DNA from: Leptonema sp964619535
GTDB taxonomy: Bacteria; Spirochaetota; Leptospiria; Leptospirales; Leptonemataceae
Assembly: GCA_964619535.1 (NCBI GenBank)
Contig: CAZUEX010000002.1
Location: 343,650 to 407,649 of the forward strand
Reading direction: 5' to 3'
Length of the DNA: 64,000 nt
Below are positions 36,020-44,328 of this stretch, in pieces. The notes beneath the pieces were generated by a model. The model was not told the origin of the DNA, ran no database searches, and was given only the letters and a program-made list of their open reading frames with translations. The position numbers were made by a program, and so were the translations under genes. Numbering within the stretch: the stretch's first letter is position 1; every line of letters begins with the position of its first letter.

Positions 36020-37744
36020 ATGAGTCCTACCCGTATACTGAAGGTCGTTCTTCTGGCTCTCACCCTTCTTTTGCTGTGGTGGGTCGATCCCGTGGTCGGA
36101 CGGTCCGCTCCTCCGTCCACGGTCTTTCTCTGGTTTGCCTTTTTACTGTTTCTGATTGTTGTTCCCCTGTATCTATGGCCTTCCTGTCGGTTTCTTCCGG
36201 CCAGACGGGGTGTGCTCTGGTATCTGCCGCTGTTTTTTGTTCTGCTGTCGGTAAGCAGCCGGTCCTGGCAGGCCCCCGAACAGCCTCCTGCACAGTGGCT
36301 GGAGCCACCACGTCGATCGGCGCTCTTTGCAACGGCCGTCGTTCGAAAAGAGATTCGCCCGGGCCTTGTACTGGCAGACGTGCAGCTGACGACGATCGAA
36401 CATTTTACCGGAAGATGGGTTCGACTTCCTGGCCGACGCAAACGTGTCCGTACGCCTAACTATATGCAGCCTGTATCATTGCCGGCCTTTCCTGTTGCCA
36501 TACAGAGCCGTAAAACAGAAATGCCACAGCCTGGTTGCAGTCTGAAGATCAGGCTTACACCGAAGTACTTTCCAAAGGCCCTGCAGGGAGCCTATCTTTC
36601 TTCATTGCGTTATCATGGCGCCAGCTCCTATATTCGACTGAAGCCATGGCTTATTCAGGAAACAAGCTGCAGCCCTGATACTCGCAGCCGCTGGAAGGCC
36701 GCCCTTGTACAGGCCCTGCAACAGCAGAAAAAGCATCCGCTTTCGCAAGAGAAGATAGGGTTATCGAGGGAGGCTACGGGCATTGCTCTTGGCATGCTTA
36801 CGGGCAAGTCTGGCTGGATGGATCGAAACACAAAGGCAATGGCCAGCGGTCTTGGGATTCTGCATCTCTTTGCTGCAAGCGGTCTTCATCTTGGCATTCT
36901 CTACATCGTAATCTACTGGCCGCTTTCTCTGATCTTTGGACCGAAGCATGGCGTTTCCACTACGCTTCCGCTTGGCATCGCTGCCATCTATGTGTGGCTG
37001 CTTGGCTTTCCGGTTTCACTTGTAAGGGCCTTTCTCTTTGTCAGCCTATTTGCCCTGCGGAGCTTTGTGCATCGGCGCATCGAAACGATTGATCACCTTT
37101 TGAATACAGCCCTGCTGACAGCACTTCTGTTTCCGCATTCCATGATCAGCCTGTCTGCTCTCTTTTCGTTTTCTGCTGTAAGCGGCATCCTTTTTCTTTT
37201 CTCACCGATCGATGGACTCTTTACGCGGAAGCATCGAACAAAGCCGCCTTGGTTTCTAAAGCGGATGGCTTCTCATATCCTGGGGTTTGTACGTAAACAG
37301 GGACAGATCAGCTTCGCCGCTTCTTTACCGGTAACGCCGTGGATCGTTCTATTCTTTCGTTCATATGCCTTTCTTTCTCCCCTGGCCAATATCGTAATCG
37401 TTCCACTTGCATCGTTGTTGCTTCCACTTCTGTTTCTCTCTCTTGTCTCTGATATGCTTGTTCAACATACCGCCATTGACCGATTTATCTGGCTCTTAAC
37501 CGTTCAGGGCTTTGAGCTGCTGGTTTTCATCATGCATGGCCTGAACGGTCAGCATTTCTTTGTTCGATTCGATGACGTATGGCCTTATGCCGCTGTCAGC
37601 TTTATGCTTCTGGCTGCCACCGCACTGCTCTTGTTCCTGCATAAAAGAGAGCGATTGCCCGACAGGGCTGCCGTTACCGGGTTGCTTTTGCTGTTTTCTC
37701 TCACAGGTCCTGTGGGTTATCTTCTAATACGATTTCTCAGTTAG
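36020..37744 (+). CDS. ComEC/Rec2-type membrane protein lacking the beta-lactamase domain
   Basis: A 574-aa polytopic protein. Two or three helices at the N-terminus (about 5-80) are followed by an extracytoplasmic domain and the ComEC competence core. The core is SREATGIALGMLTGKSGWMD, then the diagnostic MASGLGILHLFAASGLHLGILYIVIYWPL (about 275-305) and further helices to 574. It ends in a membrane helix. Full ComEC proteins carry a C-terminal metallo-beta-lactamase domain for DNA processing, absent here. The protein may form the DNA-uptake channel with a separate nuclease, or have another transport role. Confidence 0.82.
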   Translation: MSPTRILKVVLLALTLLLLWWVDPVVGRSAPPSTVFLWFAFLLFLIVVPLYLWPSCRFLPARRGVLWYLPLFFVLLSVSSRSWQAPEQPPAQWLEPPRRSALFATAVVRKEIRPGLVLADVQLTTIEHFTGRWVRLPGRRKRVRTPNYMQPVSLPAFPVAIQSRKTEMPQPGCSLKIRLTPKYFPKALQGAYLSSLRYHGASSYIRLKPWLIQETSCSPDTRSRWKAALVQALQQQKKHPLSQEKIGLSREATGIALGMLTGKSGWMDRNTKAMASGLGILHLFAASGLHLGILYIVIYWPLSLIFGPKHGVSTTLPLGIAAIYVWLLGFPVSLVRAFLFVSLFALRSFVHRRIETIDHLLNTALLTALLFPHSMISLSALFSFSAVSGILFLFSPIDGLFTRKHRTKPPWFLKRMASHILGFVRKQGQISFAASLPVTPWIVLFFRSYAFLSPLANIVIVPLASLLLPLLFLSLVSDMLVQHTAIDRFIWLLTVQGFELLVFIMHGLNGQHFFVRFDDVWPYAAVSFMLLAATALLLFLHKRERLPDRAAVTGLLLLFSLTGPVGYLLIRFLS

Positions 37745-37779
37745 AGCAAGGCTTATTTGATTGAGCCTGCGCCCCGACC

Positions 37780-38694
37780 TTGGATTCTGCCATCGTGTAT
37801 CCATACTTCAGCCGGGAACGCATCCAGTCTGACCTGAAAGAGCTTGGAGGTGGTATCCGCAAATCAATGGGACAGAATTTCCTGATTGATCCGAATACCA
37901 TTGAAAGACTGGTTGGGCCGATTCGCGAAACACTGCAACATTGCGAAAATCCATCGGTTATCGAGATTGGCCCCGGGCTTGGAGCCCTTACGCATCGACT
38001 GCTTGAACTGGCACCCGTTACTGCGCTCGAACTGGATCCCATGCTTGCAACCTTGCTTCGACGGCAGTTTGACGGGCATCCAGGCTTTTCGTTAATTGAA
38101 GGGGATGCGCGGCGAACCCTGGATGGCCGGACCGCTCCGGTATTATGCGGGAATCTTCCATACTATATCACCACGGAGCTGATCCTGAAAAGCCTGAAGC
38201 TACAGGGCATAAAACAGCTGTTCTTTCTTGTACAGACAGAGTTCGCAAAGCGTGCCTGTGCGAAGACGGCAGAGAGCTCCTTTACCGTATATCTACGAAA
38301 CTTTGGAGATGTTCGATTGCTGGAAAGGGTTCCTGCATCGTGCTTCTTTCCCGTGCCTTCCGTAGAATCTTCGTTCTTTACCGTCATTCGCTACGAGGAG
38401 CGCTCCCCGGCTGCTATACTCGAAAAGGTTCTGCGCATGAGTTATCGCGCTAAACGCAAAAAGATCCGTAACTCATGGAAGAACGGTGAGCCATTGCTGC
38501 CTGTAGAACAGCTGGAGGAGGCGGCCCGTCTCCTTGGTATCGATACGGAACGCCGTCCCGAGGAGATCGACATCGACTCCTATCATCGCCTGGCCTGTCA
38601 GGTAGAGCAGATTGGATCGTTGCTACCAGGGCTGATCGAGAAGCAGAAAGGCCAGAAGGGCACCGACCAGAGACATCGACAATCCCCACAGTAA
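37780..38694 (+). CDS. rsmA: 16S rRNA (adenine1518-N6/adenine1519-N6)-dimethyltransferase
   Basis: A 304-aa KsgA/Dim1-family methyltransferase that dimethylates two adjacent adenines near the 16S rRNA 3' end. Seen motifs: SMGQNFLIDPNTIERLV, VIEIGPGLGALTHRLLEL (SAM-binding), TALELDPML, GNLPYYITTELILK (the catalytic NLPY), and VPASCFFPVPSVESSFF. The start is TTG at 37780 or GTG at 37795; neither has a clear SD. The last 24 codons overlap the convergent permease by 72 bases and form a basic tail beyond the usual family end. Confidence 0.93.
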   Translation: MDSAIVYPYFSRERIQSDLKELGGGIRKSMGQNFLIDPNTIERLVGPIRETLQHCENPSVIEIGPGLGALTHRLLELAPVTALELDPMLATLLRRQFDGHPGFSLIEGDARRTLDGRTAPVLCGNLPYYITTELILKSLKLQGIKQLFFLVQTEFAKRACAKTAESSFTVYLRNFGDVRLLERVPASCFFPVPSVESSFFTVIRYEERSPAAILEKVLRMSYRAKRKKIRNSWKNGEPLLPVEQLEEAARLLGIDTERRPEEIDIDSYHRLACQVEQIGSLLPGLIEKQKGQKGTDQRHRQSPQ

Positions 38695-39894
38695 TAGCTT
38701 CCGAAAGAGGGCAGAGCGTTCTTCGGCTCCTACAGGGGCTGATGCAATGCAAAGGGCTCCCAGAGTGGACAGTGGGCTCACATCTACCATATGGGAACCT
38801 GAGCAGATAGCAACGGCAAGACTGACAGAATCGGTGGCTCCCGTTTGCTCCATGATTTCAGGAATCATGGGAACAAAGGCAGGCATGATTACACCGCTCG
38901 ACGAACTGAAGGCAGAGGCAATGCCTGTAATCAGTGCCAGCACCGCATGGATGGTCTGTGCACCGGACACCTCTGCAATCAGACTGACAAGCAATGTCAA
39001 TCCACCACTTGCCTCCAGAACGGAGATCAGGATGGCAATACCTGTGAGAAGAAAGATGGCCTCCCAGGGGAGGTCTTTCAGCGATGCCGTCTGTTTGTCG
39101 CGATCAAGAAGCCAGAGCAATGCTACAAGAACAAAGGCCACGGGACCAACAGAAAGCTGAAACAAAAGGACAAGGACGACCAGAGCAATGATGGCTGCGA
39201 TCGTTCGCCACTGCGAAGCATTGATGGGCTGACGAATGGTGGTCGTTTCAGGAGCAGGGTGGCGCAGAGTAGTCCAGTCAGAGAAAAGCAGGATGGCTGC
39301 CACCGCTGTAATCGATTGAAGCCCGGCCGTGGCGCCGAAGATGCGAAGCGGTATCATGGGGTCGTCCAGGCCGATTCGCTGCAGAAGACCGGTGCTGATA
39401 ATGCCGGTTGGAGCAATAGGAGAAAAGGCACCGGCATTGGCACCGGTGCATATCAGGATGGCCATCAAAAGTGGGGAGATACCGGCCCGAGATGCCAGGG
39501 CCATACCGGATGGCGCAAGCAGGGCTGCTGCCGCGATGTTGCCCGGGCCAATTGCCGAAAGCACAACGGCAAGAGCAAAATAGATGATGGGAAGCAGGGC
39601 TGCCCTTCCTCTGGCAAGACGCAGAAATAGAGAGGTGATGCGTTCCAGTGTGCCGTTCTTATCGGCCATCGTAAAAAGCAGGGTGATACCCACGAGCATC
39701 AAGAACAGGTTATCCGGAAACCCTTTTGCAATGCCGGCCGGGTCGACGGTTCCCGTCAAAAAGCCAACCGCGTAGGCCATGGCAATGGCAATGATGCCTG
39801 CATTGATACGCGGGAACAGGGAACCGACTATGAGAATGAGCAGTAAACCGAGTAACGAAAAGGCAGCGGCCCAGCCGCCCAACAGGCTTTCCAT
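38623..39894 (-). CDS. Dicarboxylate-type permease (MatC N-domain / ion transporter superfamily)
   Basis: A 423-aa inner-membrane transporter with about 11-12 helices. The N-terminal half resembles the MatC family (INAGIIAIAMAYAVGFLTG, then GFPDNLFLMLVGITLLFTMADKNGTLERI). SAIGPGNIAAAALLAPSGMALASRAGIS and a matching C-terminal SAFSSSSGVIMPAFVPMIPEI form the inverted-repeat hairpins typical of the IT superfamily. The likely substrates are dicarboxylates, but this is not determinable here. Its coding end overlaps rsmA by 72 bases on the opposite strand. It stands alone. Confidence 0.8.
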   Translation of the reverse strand: MESLLGGWAAAFSLLGLLLILIVGSLFPRINAGIIAIAMAYAVGFLTGTVDPAGIAKGFPDNLFLMLVGITLLFTMADKNGTLERITSLFLRLARGRAALLPIIYFALAVVLSAIGPGNIAAAALLAPSGMALASRAGISPLLMAILICTGANAGAFSPIAPTGIISTGLLQRIGLDDPMIPLRIFGATAGLQSITAVAAILLFSDWTTLRHPAPETTTIRQPINASQWRTIAAIIALVVLVLLFQLSVGPVAFVLVALLWLLDRDKQTASLKDLPWEAIFLLTGIAILISVLEASGGLTLLVSLIAEVSGAQTIHAVLALITGIASAFSSSSGVIMPAFVPMIPEIMEQTGATDSVSLAVAICSGSHMVDVSPLSTLGALCIASAPVGAEERSALFRKLLLWGLSMSLVGALLAFLLLDQPW

Positions 39895-39986
39895 CGGCTG
39901 ATTCTACCACAGATTCCGTTCGCGGAAAAGCATTTTTCCCTGTGTCTTTTTCGTCGACAGAAAGGCAGGCGGAATGAAAGAGGGGT

Positions 39987-40460
39987 ATGTCTTTCCGTTT
40001 TCGGCTGACCGACAGAGAATTTGCAAAGATCATGCTTCAGATGTATTATCGCAAGCCTCTGACCTGGCTTGTGCTAATACTGGTACCGGTTTACATTGGA
40101 TATGCGGCCATGCATATCGAGCTCGACAATGTCAATCAGGTCCTTCCTCTTTCCATACTGCCCATTTTCGTCCTGTTTATTCTGCCCGCTTCGGTATGGT
40201 TTGGTGCCATCCGTACGTACGAGAATACTCCTCCCCTCAGCCAGGAAACACATGTCCAGGTTACTGACAAACAGGTTCTGATTGAAACCGCAAGCAAGGT
40301 CGTCGAGCATCCGCGAACAGATCTTCGTCGCGTACTGAACCTCGTTGGAGCAAAGGTGCTGGTCTTCGGACCAGGACATCTCGTACCGATTCCGAAGCGG
40401 ATTATCGGGCCAGAAGAGGAAGCCTTCTTGAATTCTCTTAAAGCTTCTCTAAAGAAGTAA
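39987..40460 (+). CDS. YcxB-like small membrane protein
   Basis: A 157-aa protein with two membrane helices (about 27-46 and 55-74) and a soluble C-terminal domain ending LVPIPKRIIGPEEEAFLNSLKASLKK. The layout of two N-terminal helices followed by a small domain with an IPKR...F motif is that of YcxB-like proteins. Function is unknown in the family. The divergent permease starts 93 bases away, so the two may share a regulatory region. Confidence 0.68.
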   Translation: MSFRFRLTDREFAKIMLQMYYRKPLTWLVLILVPVYIGYAAMHIELDNVNQVLPLSILPIFVLFILPASVWFGAIRTYENTPPLSQETHVQVTDKQVLIETASKVVEHPRTDLRRVLNLVGAKVLVFGPGHLVPIPKRIIGPEEEAFLNSLKASLKK

Positions 40461-40539
40461 CAGCCTTCGGTTAAATGGCCTCAGGTATGACCGCCTGCAA
40501 AGTCGTTGACAGGTGCCTGCAGCAGGCGGCTTTTGCCCT

Positions 40540-41070
40540 ATGCTTTACCGCTACCATGACCATACGCCCGAAATAGCTCCTGATGCCTTTATTGCAGACT
40601 CTGCCGATGTCATTGGCCGGGTAAAGATCGGGGCTGGTTCGGGAATATGGTTTGGATGCCTTGTTCGCGGTGATGTGGATGAGATTATTATTGGCGAACG
40701 GACAAATGTCCAGGATCATTCCGTCATTCACGTTACAGGTGGAAAATATCCGACCATTATCGGCAATGACTGCACACTGGGCCATCGCGTGACCGTGCAC
40801 GGTGCTCGGTTAAAGAACCATGCCTTTCTGGGTATCGGGTCAACGGTTATGGATGACTGCGAAATCGGTGAATTCGCCATGCTTGCTGCCGGCAGTTTGC
40901 TTCCACCAGGAAAGAGCATTCCCGATGGTATGCTGGCCATGGGGGCTCCGGCAAAGGTGGTCCGACCCATCACCGATGCTGAGCGCGAGATGATCCTGCG
41001 TATTCCGCAGACCTATGCCCGCCTGGCCCAGGAATACAGAAACGCAGAACTGGTATCGCCTTTACGCTAA
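40540..41070 (+). CDS. Gamma carbonic anhydrase-like hexapeptide-repeat protein
   Basis: A 176-aa left-handed beta-helix protein. Repeats run through AFIADSADVIGRVKIGAGSGIWFGCLVRGDVDEIIIGERTNVQDHSVIHV and TIIGNDCTLGHRVTVHGARLKNHAFLGIGSTVMDDCEIGEFAMLAAGSLLPPGKSIP. The three histidine zinc-ligand positions of the gamma-class/YrdA family are present (DHSVIH, LGHRVTVHG). Members bind zinc or iron; many lack measurable carbonic anhydrase activity. The ATG at 40540 is chosen over 40513 because MLYRYHDHTPEI matches the family start. Confidence 0.88.
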   Translation: MLYRYHDHTPEIAPDAFIADSADVIGRVKIGAGSGIWFGCLVRGDVDEIIIGERTNVQDHSVIHVTGGKYPTIIGNDCTLGHRVTVHGARLKNHAFLGIGSTVMDDCEIGEFAMLAAGSLLPPGKSIPDGMLAMGAPAKVVRPITDAEREMILRIPQTYARLAQEYRNAELVSPLR

Positions 41071-41078
41071 GACAACAG

Positions 41079-41116
41079 GCGTATAAGGACCACCGCAATG
41101 GCGGCGCCTTATACGC
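41079..41116. terminator. Hairpin between convergent gamma-CA and host-attachment genes
   Basis: GCGTATAAGG pairs perfectly with CCTTATACGC across an 18-base interval that itself contains CCGC-aatg-GCGG. The long stem sits exactly between two convergent stop codons (8 bases from one, 11 from the other). It has no strong T-tract, so it may act as a bidirectional terminator or transcript stabiliser. Confidence 0.6.
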
Positions 41117-41127
41117 TCTGCATTGGG

Positions 41128-41571
41128 TCAAAAGGGAAGCTCATCTTTTAGATGAGTATGTATCTCTGTGTCAGGGATACCCTTCAGGTTCTTCTGAATC
41201 CAGATAAGATTGATGCCGTTCATGGAACCGTTCAGCTTTTCCTTGATATAACCGGAAAAGCGTGGACCGGCACAGATGTAGATTGTGTCACCGCCCTTTC
41301 CAGGATAATTCTGCTGCAAATACTGACAGATTTCTGCCGCAAATCGCTTGTTTACCACAACGGTTGGATCGCTATCCCGCTCCATCTTATGGCGTCCCAT
41401 ACCGCCACTGTCAAAGCCGATCCCTTCTGCGTCACCGTAGAAATCCTTGCCCTTCAGACGCCCTTGAGGATTCTCCATCCTGTGGATGAGCTGAAACGGC
41501 CTGCCTTTTCCAGTCGGAGCAAAAACGCGTGCTTCGGCCCGGTTCGCAACTACAATCCATTTCCGATTCAT
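41128..41571 (-). CDS. Host attachment family protein
   Basis: A 147-aa protein of the family named after an Agrobacterium/Rhizobium factor required for attachment to host cells. Visible traits are the N-terminal RKWIVVANRAEARVF strand, the Asp/Gly-rich loop (about 45-60, KDFYGDAEGIGFDSGGMGRHKME), KRFAAEICQYL and YICAGPRFSGYIKEKL. The fold resembles RNase H/translation-termination-factor-like domains. The biochemical role is not known, and the name should not be read as proof of host interaction. The ATG at 41571 has AGGG just upstream. Confidence 0.78.
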   Translation of the reverse strand: MNRKWIVVANRAEARVFAPTGKGRPFQLIHRMENPQGRLKGKDFYGDAEGIGFDSGGMGRHKMERDSDPTVVVNKRFAAEICQYLQQNYPGKGGDTIYICAGPRFSGYIKEKLNGSMNGINLIWIQKNLKGIPDTEIHTHLKDELPF

Positions 41572-41657
41572 GCCCTGGAGCCTCAACCAATGGGGCCAAT
41601 CCGTCAAGAACTCTGCCTTTTTTTGTTCAAAAACGTCTGCATGTTACGGAGCTTCCG

Positions 41658-42095
41658 ATGAGATTGCGAGATATGCAGATTCTCTCCGCCGGCTATCTGC
41701 TGTTTACGCTTCTGCCTCTTCCAGGCATCAGTCTCTGTCTCTTCTATAATACGACCGGCCATCCTTGCCCTGGGTGTGGAATGACCAGGGCCCTGCATCA
41801 CCTGCTGACCGGAGACGTTCTGGCTGCGGTCCGGTATCATTCAGTATCCCTGGCCCTGCTACCTGTACTGCTATTCTTTATCAGCACGATTTTCTTGCCT
41901 CCGGCGGCCCGCCTTTACAATGAGAATCGGAATCGTTTTAACCTGGGGATTATGGCCGGGGCGGTGGTAGTTGTGCTTTACGGCATCCTGCGCTGGATTG
42001 TAGCCGAAGGGGTTATACCGTCCTTGCAGCCCTTCTTTGCGGAGTTTTCTGAACCGCCGATCATCAAAAGCCTGTTACAGACGTTTTTCCATTGA
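41658..42095 (+). CDS. DUF2752 membrane protein
   Basis: A 145-aa protein with three or four membrane helices and the hallmark of DUF2752: GHPCPGCGMTRALHHLLTGDVLAAVRYH (about 34-61), i.e. CPxCGxTRA followed by a short helix. The two cysteines could bind a metal or form a disulfide. The family is common in bacteria and has no assigned role. The ATG at 41658 is chosen; the frame is open to 41529 but that part reads as antisense to the host-attachment gene. Confidence 0.8.
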   Translation: MRLRDMQILSAGYLLFTLLPLPGISLCLFYNTTGHPCPGCGMTRALHHLLTGDVLAAVRYHSVSLALLPVLLFFISTIFLPPAARLYNENRNRFNLGIMAGAVVVVLYGILRWIVAEGVIPSLQPFFAEFSEPPIIKSLLQTFFH

Positions 42096-42130
42096 CCGGA
42101 CGGCTTCGAAGAATTGTTAAGCAGTTACAC

Positions 42131-42547
42131 ATGGAAAGAACGTTTATCATCTTGAAACCAGATGCCCTGCAATCGAAGAATGCGGGCAACATCATTTCGC
42201 GGATCGAATCCGAAGGTTTTCGTATTCTCGGCCTGAAGCTCGTCCGCATGACCGAAGAAGACGCCGGTAAATTCTATGCTGTTCATAAAGAACGTCCCTT
42301 CTATGGCGACCTCTGTCGGTATATGAGTTCAGGACCTGTAATCGTCGCTGTGCTGGAAGCAGAGCAGGCGGTACAGAAGTGGCGAGATCTTATCGGTGCT
42401 ACCGATCCGGCCGAAGCAGCCCCGAATACCATCCGCAAACTGTACGCAAAGAGCAAAGAAGCCAATGCCGTACACGGCTCGGACTCTGTTGAAAACGCCA
42501 GAACAGAGATTGCCTTCTTCTTCAGCGAACGCGAACTTGCAGGATGA
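42131..42547 (+). CDS. ndk: Nucleoside diphosphate kinase
   Basis: A 138-aa enzyme that balances NTP and dNTP pools by phosphotransfer through a His. The start MERTFIILKPDALQ and the active-site segment NAVHGSDSVENA (His near 117) are textbook for Ndk. Length is normal. The SD is weak. Its stop overlaps the start of the prenyl synthase gene by 4 bases (ATGA at 42544-42547), so translation is coupled. Confidence 0.97.
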   Translation: MERTFIILKPDALQSKNAGNIISRIESEGFRILGLKLVRMTEEDAGKFYAVHKERPFYGDLCRYMSSGPVIVAVLEAEQAVQKWRDLIGATDPAEAAPNTIRKLYAKSKEANAVHGSDSVENARTEIAFFFSERELAG

Positions 42548-43533
42548 CAGAGAAAGAGGCAGAACCTGTCTTCCTCGAACTCGGGAAGACCTTTGAACAG
42601 TTCTTCCTGGGTTACGTTTCTGATGTTCTGCACGGTGAATCCGTATCAGAAATTGCCGCCCCGGCGCTCTATTCCCTGAAAGCAGGGGGAAAGCGCGTCC
42701 GGCCGGCGCTTGTTCTGCTCTGTGCCGATCTTACACCTGCCCTGATTTCAGACAATGCCAGAGGTCGAGAAGGCCTGCTTACCGCAGCTGCTGTAGAGTG
42801 CATCCATACATACTCTCTGATTCATGACGATCTACCCGCCATGGATGACGATGATCTTCGCAGGGGGATGCCGTCCTGTCATAAGCGCTATCCTGAATGG
42901 GCAGCCCTGCTTGCAGGGGATACCCTGAACACCTTTGCCTTCCGGCTTCTGGCCGATGCCGGTGGGAATGTGGCAGCCAAGCTACCCTTGCTTGCCGATG
43001 CAGCAGGACATGCAGGCATGGCTGCCGGTCAGGCATTGGATCTTGCCCGCGAAAAGAACGACTTCCCGAAAAACGAAGCAAGCAGTTCCTACTCTTTGCC
43101 CGATGTAAGCGAGGCCCTTTTTGACCTGATCCAGGATGTATGGAAGGCGGAGTCAGGCAGCGAGCTTTTGGCCATTCACATGAGAAAAACAGGGGCGCTA
43201 ATTCGCTGCTCCTGTCAGCTGGGTGCCCTCTGTAATGAAACATCTCCAGAGCTTTTTGCTGGCTTTGGTATGGGATTGGGCCTTCTTTTCCAGATTACAG
43301 ACGATATTCTCGACGTCACTGGCCAGGCGGAACGACTTGGGAAAACGGCCGGCAAAGACGAGCGGACCGGAAAATTAACCTTTCCCGCCCTGCTGGGCCT
43401 GTCAGAAAGTAAAGAGCTTGCCAGGGCAATGGCAGAGCTCCTGGCCGATGAAGCAGAAACATTGCCCCTGTCGGATGTTTCGCGACAGGCACTTCGCAGT
43501 CTGGTCCATTACGTCTTTAGTCGCGATCACTGA
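42544..43533 (+). CDS. ispA: Polyprenyl synthetase (farnesyl diphosphate synthase type)
   Basis: A 329-aa trans-isoprenyl diphosphate synthase. KAGGKRVRPALVLL (about 42-55) binds the isopentenyl diphosphate. The first Asp-rich motif is HDDLPAMDDDDLRRGMPSCHKRYPEW (about 97-122), the second is QITDDILDVTG (about 248-258). The LPxMDDDDLRRG wording fits bacterial short-chain IspA enzymes. A 30-residue insertion around 180-205 (rich in Ser and Glu) makes it longer than the usual 300. Product length is inferred, so geranylgeranyl diphosphate is also possible. It is coupled to ndk and followed after 3 bases by tlyA. Confidence 0.88.
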   Translation: MTEKEAEPVFLELGKTFEQFFLGYVSDVLHGESVSEIAAPALYSLKAGGKRVRPALVLLCADLTPALISDNARGREGLLTAAAVECIHTYSLIHDDLPAMDDDDLRRGMPSCHKRYPEWAALLAGDTLNTFAFRLLADAGGNVAAKLPLLADAAGHAGMAAGQALDLAREKNDFPKNEASSSYSLPDVSEALFDLIQDVWKAESGSELLAIHMRKTGALIRCSCQLGALCNETSPELFAGFGMGLGLLFQITDDILDVTGQAERLGKTAGKDERTGKLTFPALLGLSESKELARAMAELLADEAETLPLSDVSRQALRSLVHYVFSRDH

Positions 43534-43536
43534 TCC

Positions 43537-44328
43537 ATGAAGCTGCGCCTGGACGAATACCTTTCAGAACGCGAACAGATTGATTTACCTGCCGTCGTAA
43601 CGCTTATCATGACAGGCAAGGTGCTTGTGGACGGCCAGCCGGAAACAAAGCCTGGTCGGCGAATTAGCGAACGCAACGATGTCGTGCTGAAAGAAAGACC
43701 GCGCCTCTATCCGGCCAGGTCGGCGGAAAAGCTAACGGGAGCCCTGCAATCCTTCCAGGATTCAAATATTGAGGGGCGTATAAGAGGTCGTATCTGCCTG
43801 GACCTCGGTGCCGCTCATGGCGGTTTTACCCGTGTCTTGCTTGATCATGGTGCCCGGCGCATCTATGCCATCGATGTTGCAAGAGGCCTTCTCGATCATA
43901 GCCTGCAACAGGATGATCGGGTAAAGGTGCTGGATCGGCACAACATCAAGCATATCGAGGCCGCCTGGTTTGATCCTGAAGATCTGAAGGATCTCCCCTG
44001 GTTTATTACCTGTGACATATCCTTTCTTTCTCTCTATACCGTGCTGCAGGCACTGGCCGACTTTAGCCTGAAGCATCATATAGTTTTCAGCGGCATCTTT
44101 CTTTTGAAGCCACAGTTTGAGGCCTCACAGGCAACAGAGCGAGGCATTCTACGCGATGAAGGCCTGCGACTTGAGATAAGAGACAGGCGCATCGACCAGG
44201 CGCGTGGCCTGGGCTATACGGTGCTTGGCGCGGCAGACTCCGTCCTGCCAGGACGTAAGGGAAACGTGGAGATCTGTCTTGCCCTGGAATTCAATCCCCG
44301 GCAAAAGACTGCTGCACCTCAAGGATAG
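43537..44328 (+). CDS. tlyA: TlyA-family rRNA 2'-O-methyltransferase / haemolysin-like protein
   Basis: A 263-aa protein with an N-terminal S4 RNA-binding domain (MKLRLDEYLSEREQID, TGKVLVDGQPETKPGRRI) and a FtsJ-like methyltransferase domain: YPARSAEKLTGAL, CLDLGAAHGGFTRVLLDHGARRIYAIDVA (SAM site), TCDISFLSLYTVLQAL and LKPQFEA. In mycobacteria TlyA methylates 16S and 23S rRNA; the haemolysin label comes from older work in spirochaetes and others. The last 38 bases overlap the convergent glutamate dehydrogenase. It ends an ndk-ispA-tlyA operon. Confidence 0.9.
   Translation: MKLRLDEYLSEREQIDLPAVVTLIMTGKVLVDGQPETKPGRRISERNDVVLKERPRLYPARSAEKLTGALQSFQDSNIEGRIRGRICLDLGAAHGGFTRVLLDHGARRIYAIDVARGLLDHSLQQDDRVKVLDRHNIKHIEAAWFDPEDLKDLPWFITCDISFLSLYTVLQALADFSLKHHIVFSGIFLLKPQFEASQATERGILRDEGLRLEIRDRRIDQARGLGYTVLGAADSVLPGRKGNVEICLALEFNPRQKTAAPQG

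Noticed and set aside
40513..40539. Upstream ATG for the gamma carbonic anhydrase-like gene
   Set aside because: The extra residues are not family-like and the ATG at 40540 matches the usual N-terminus.
41529..41657. N-terminal extension of the DUF2752 protein
   Set aside because: The added segment is antisense to the host-attachment gene and is not membrane or motif-like; the ATG at 41658 with CGGAG upstream is better.
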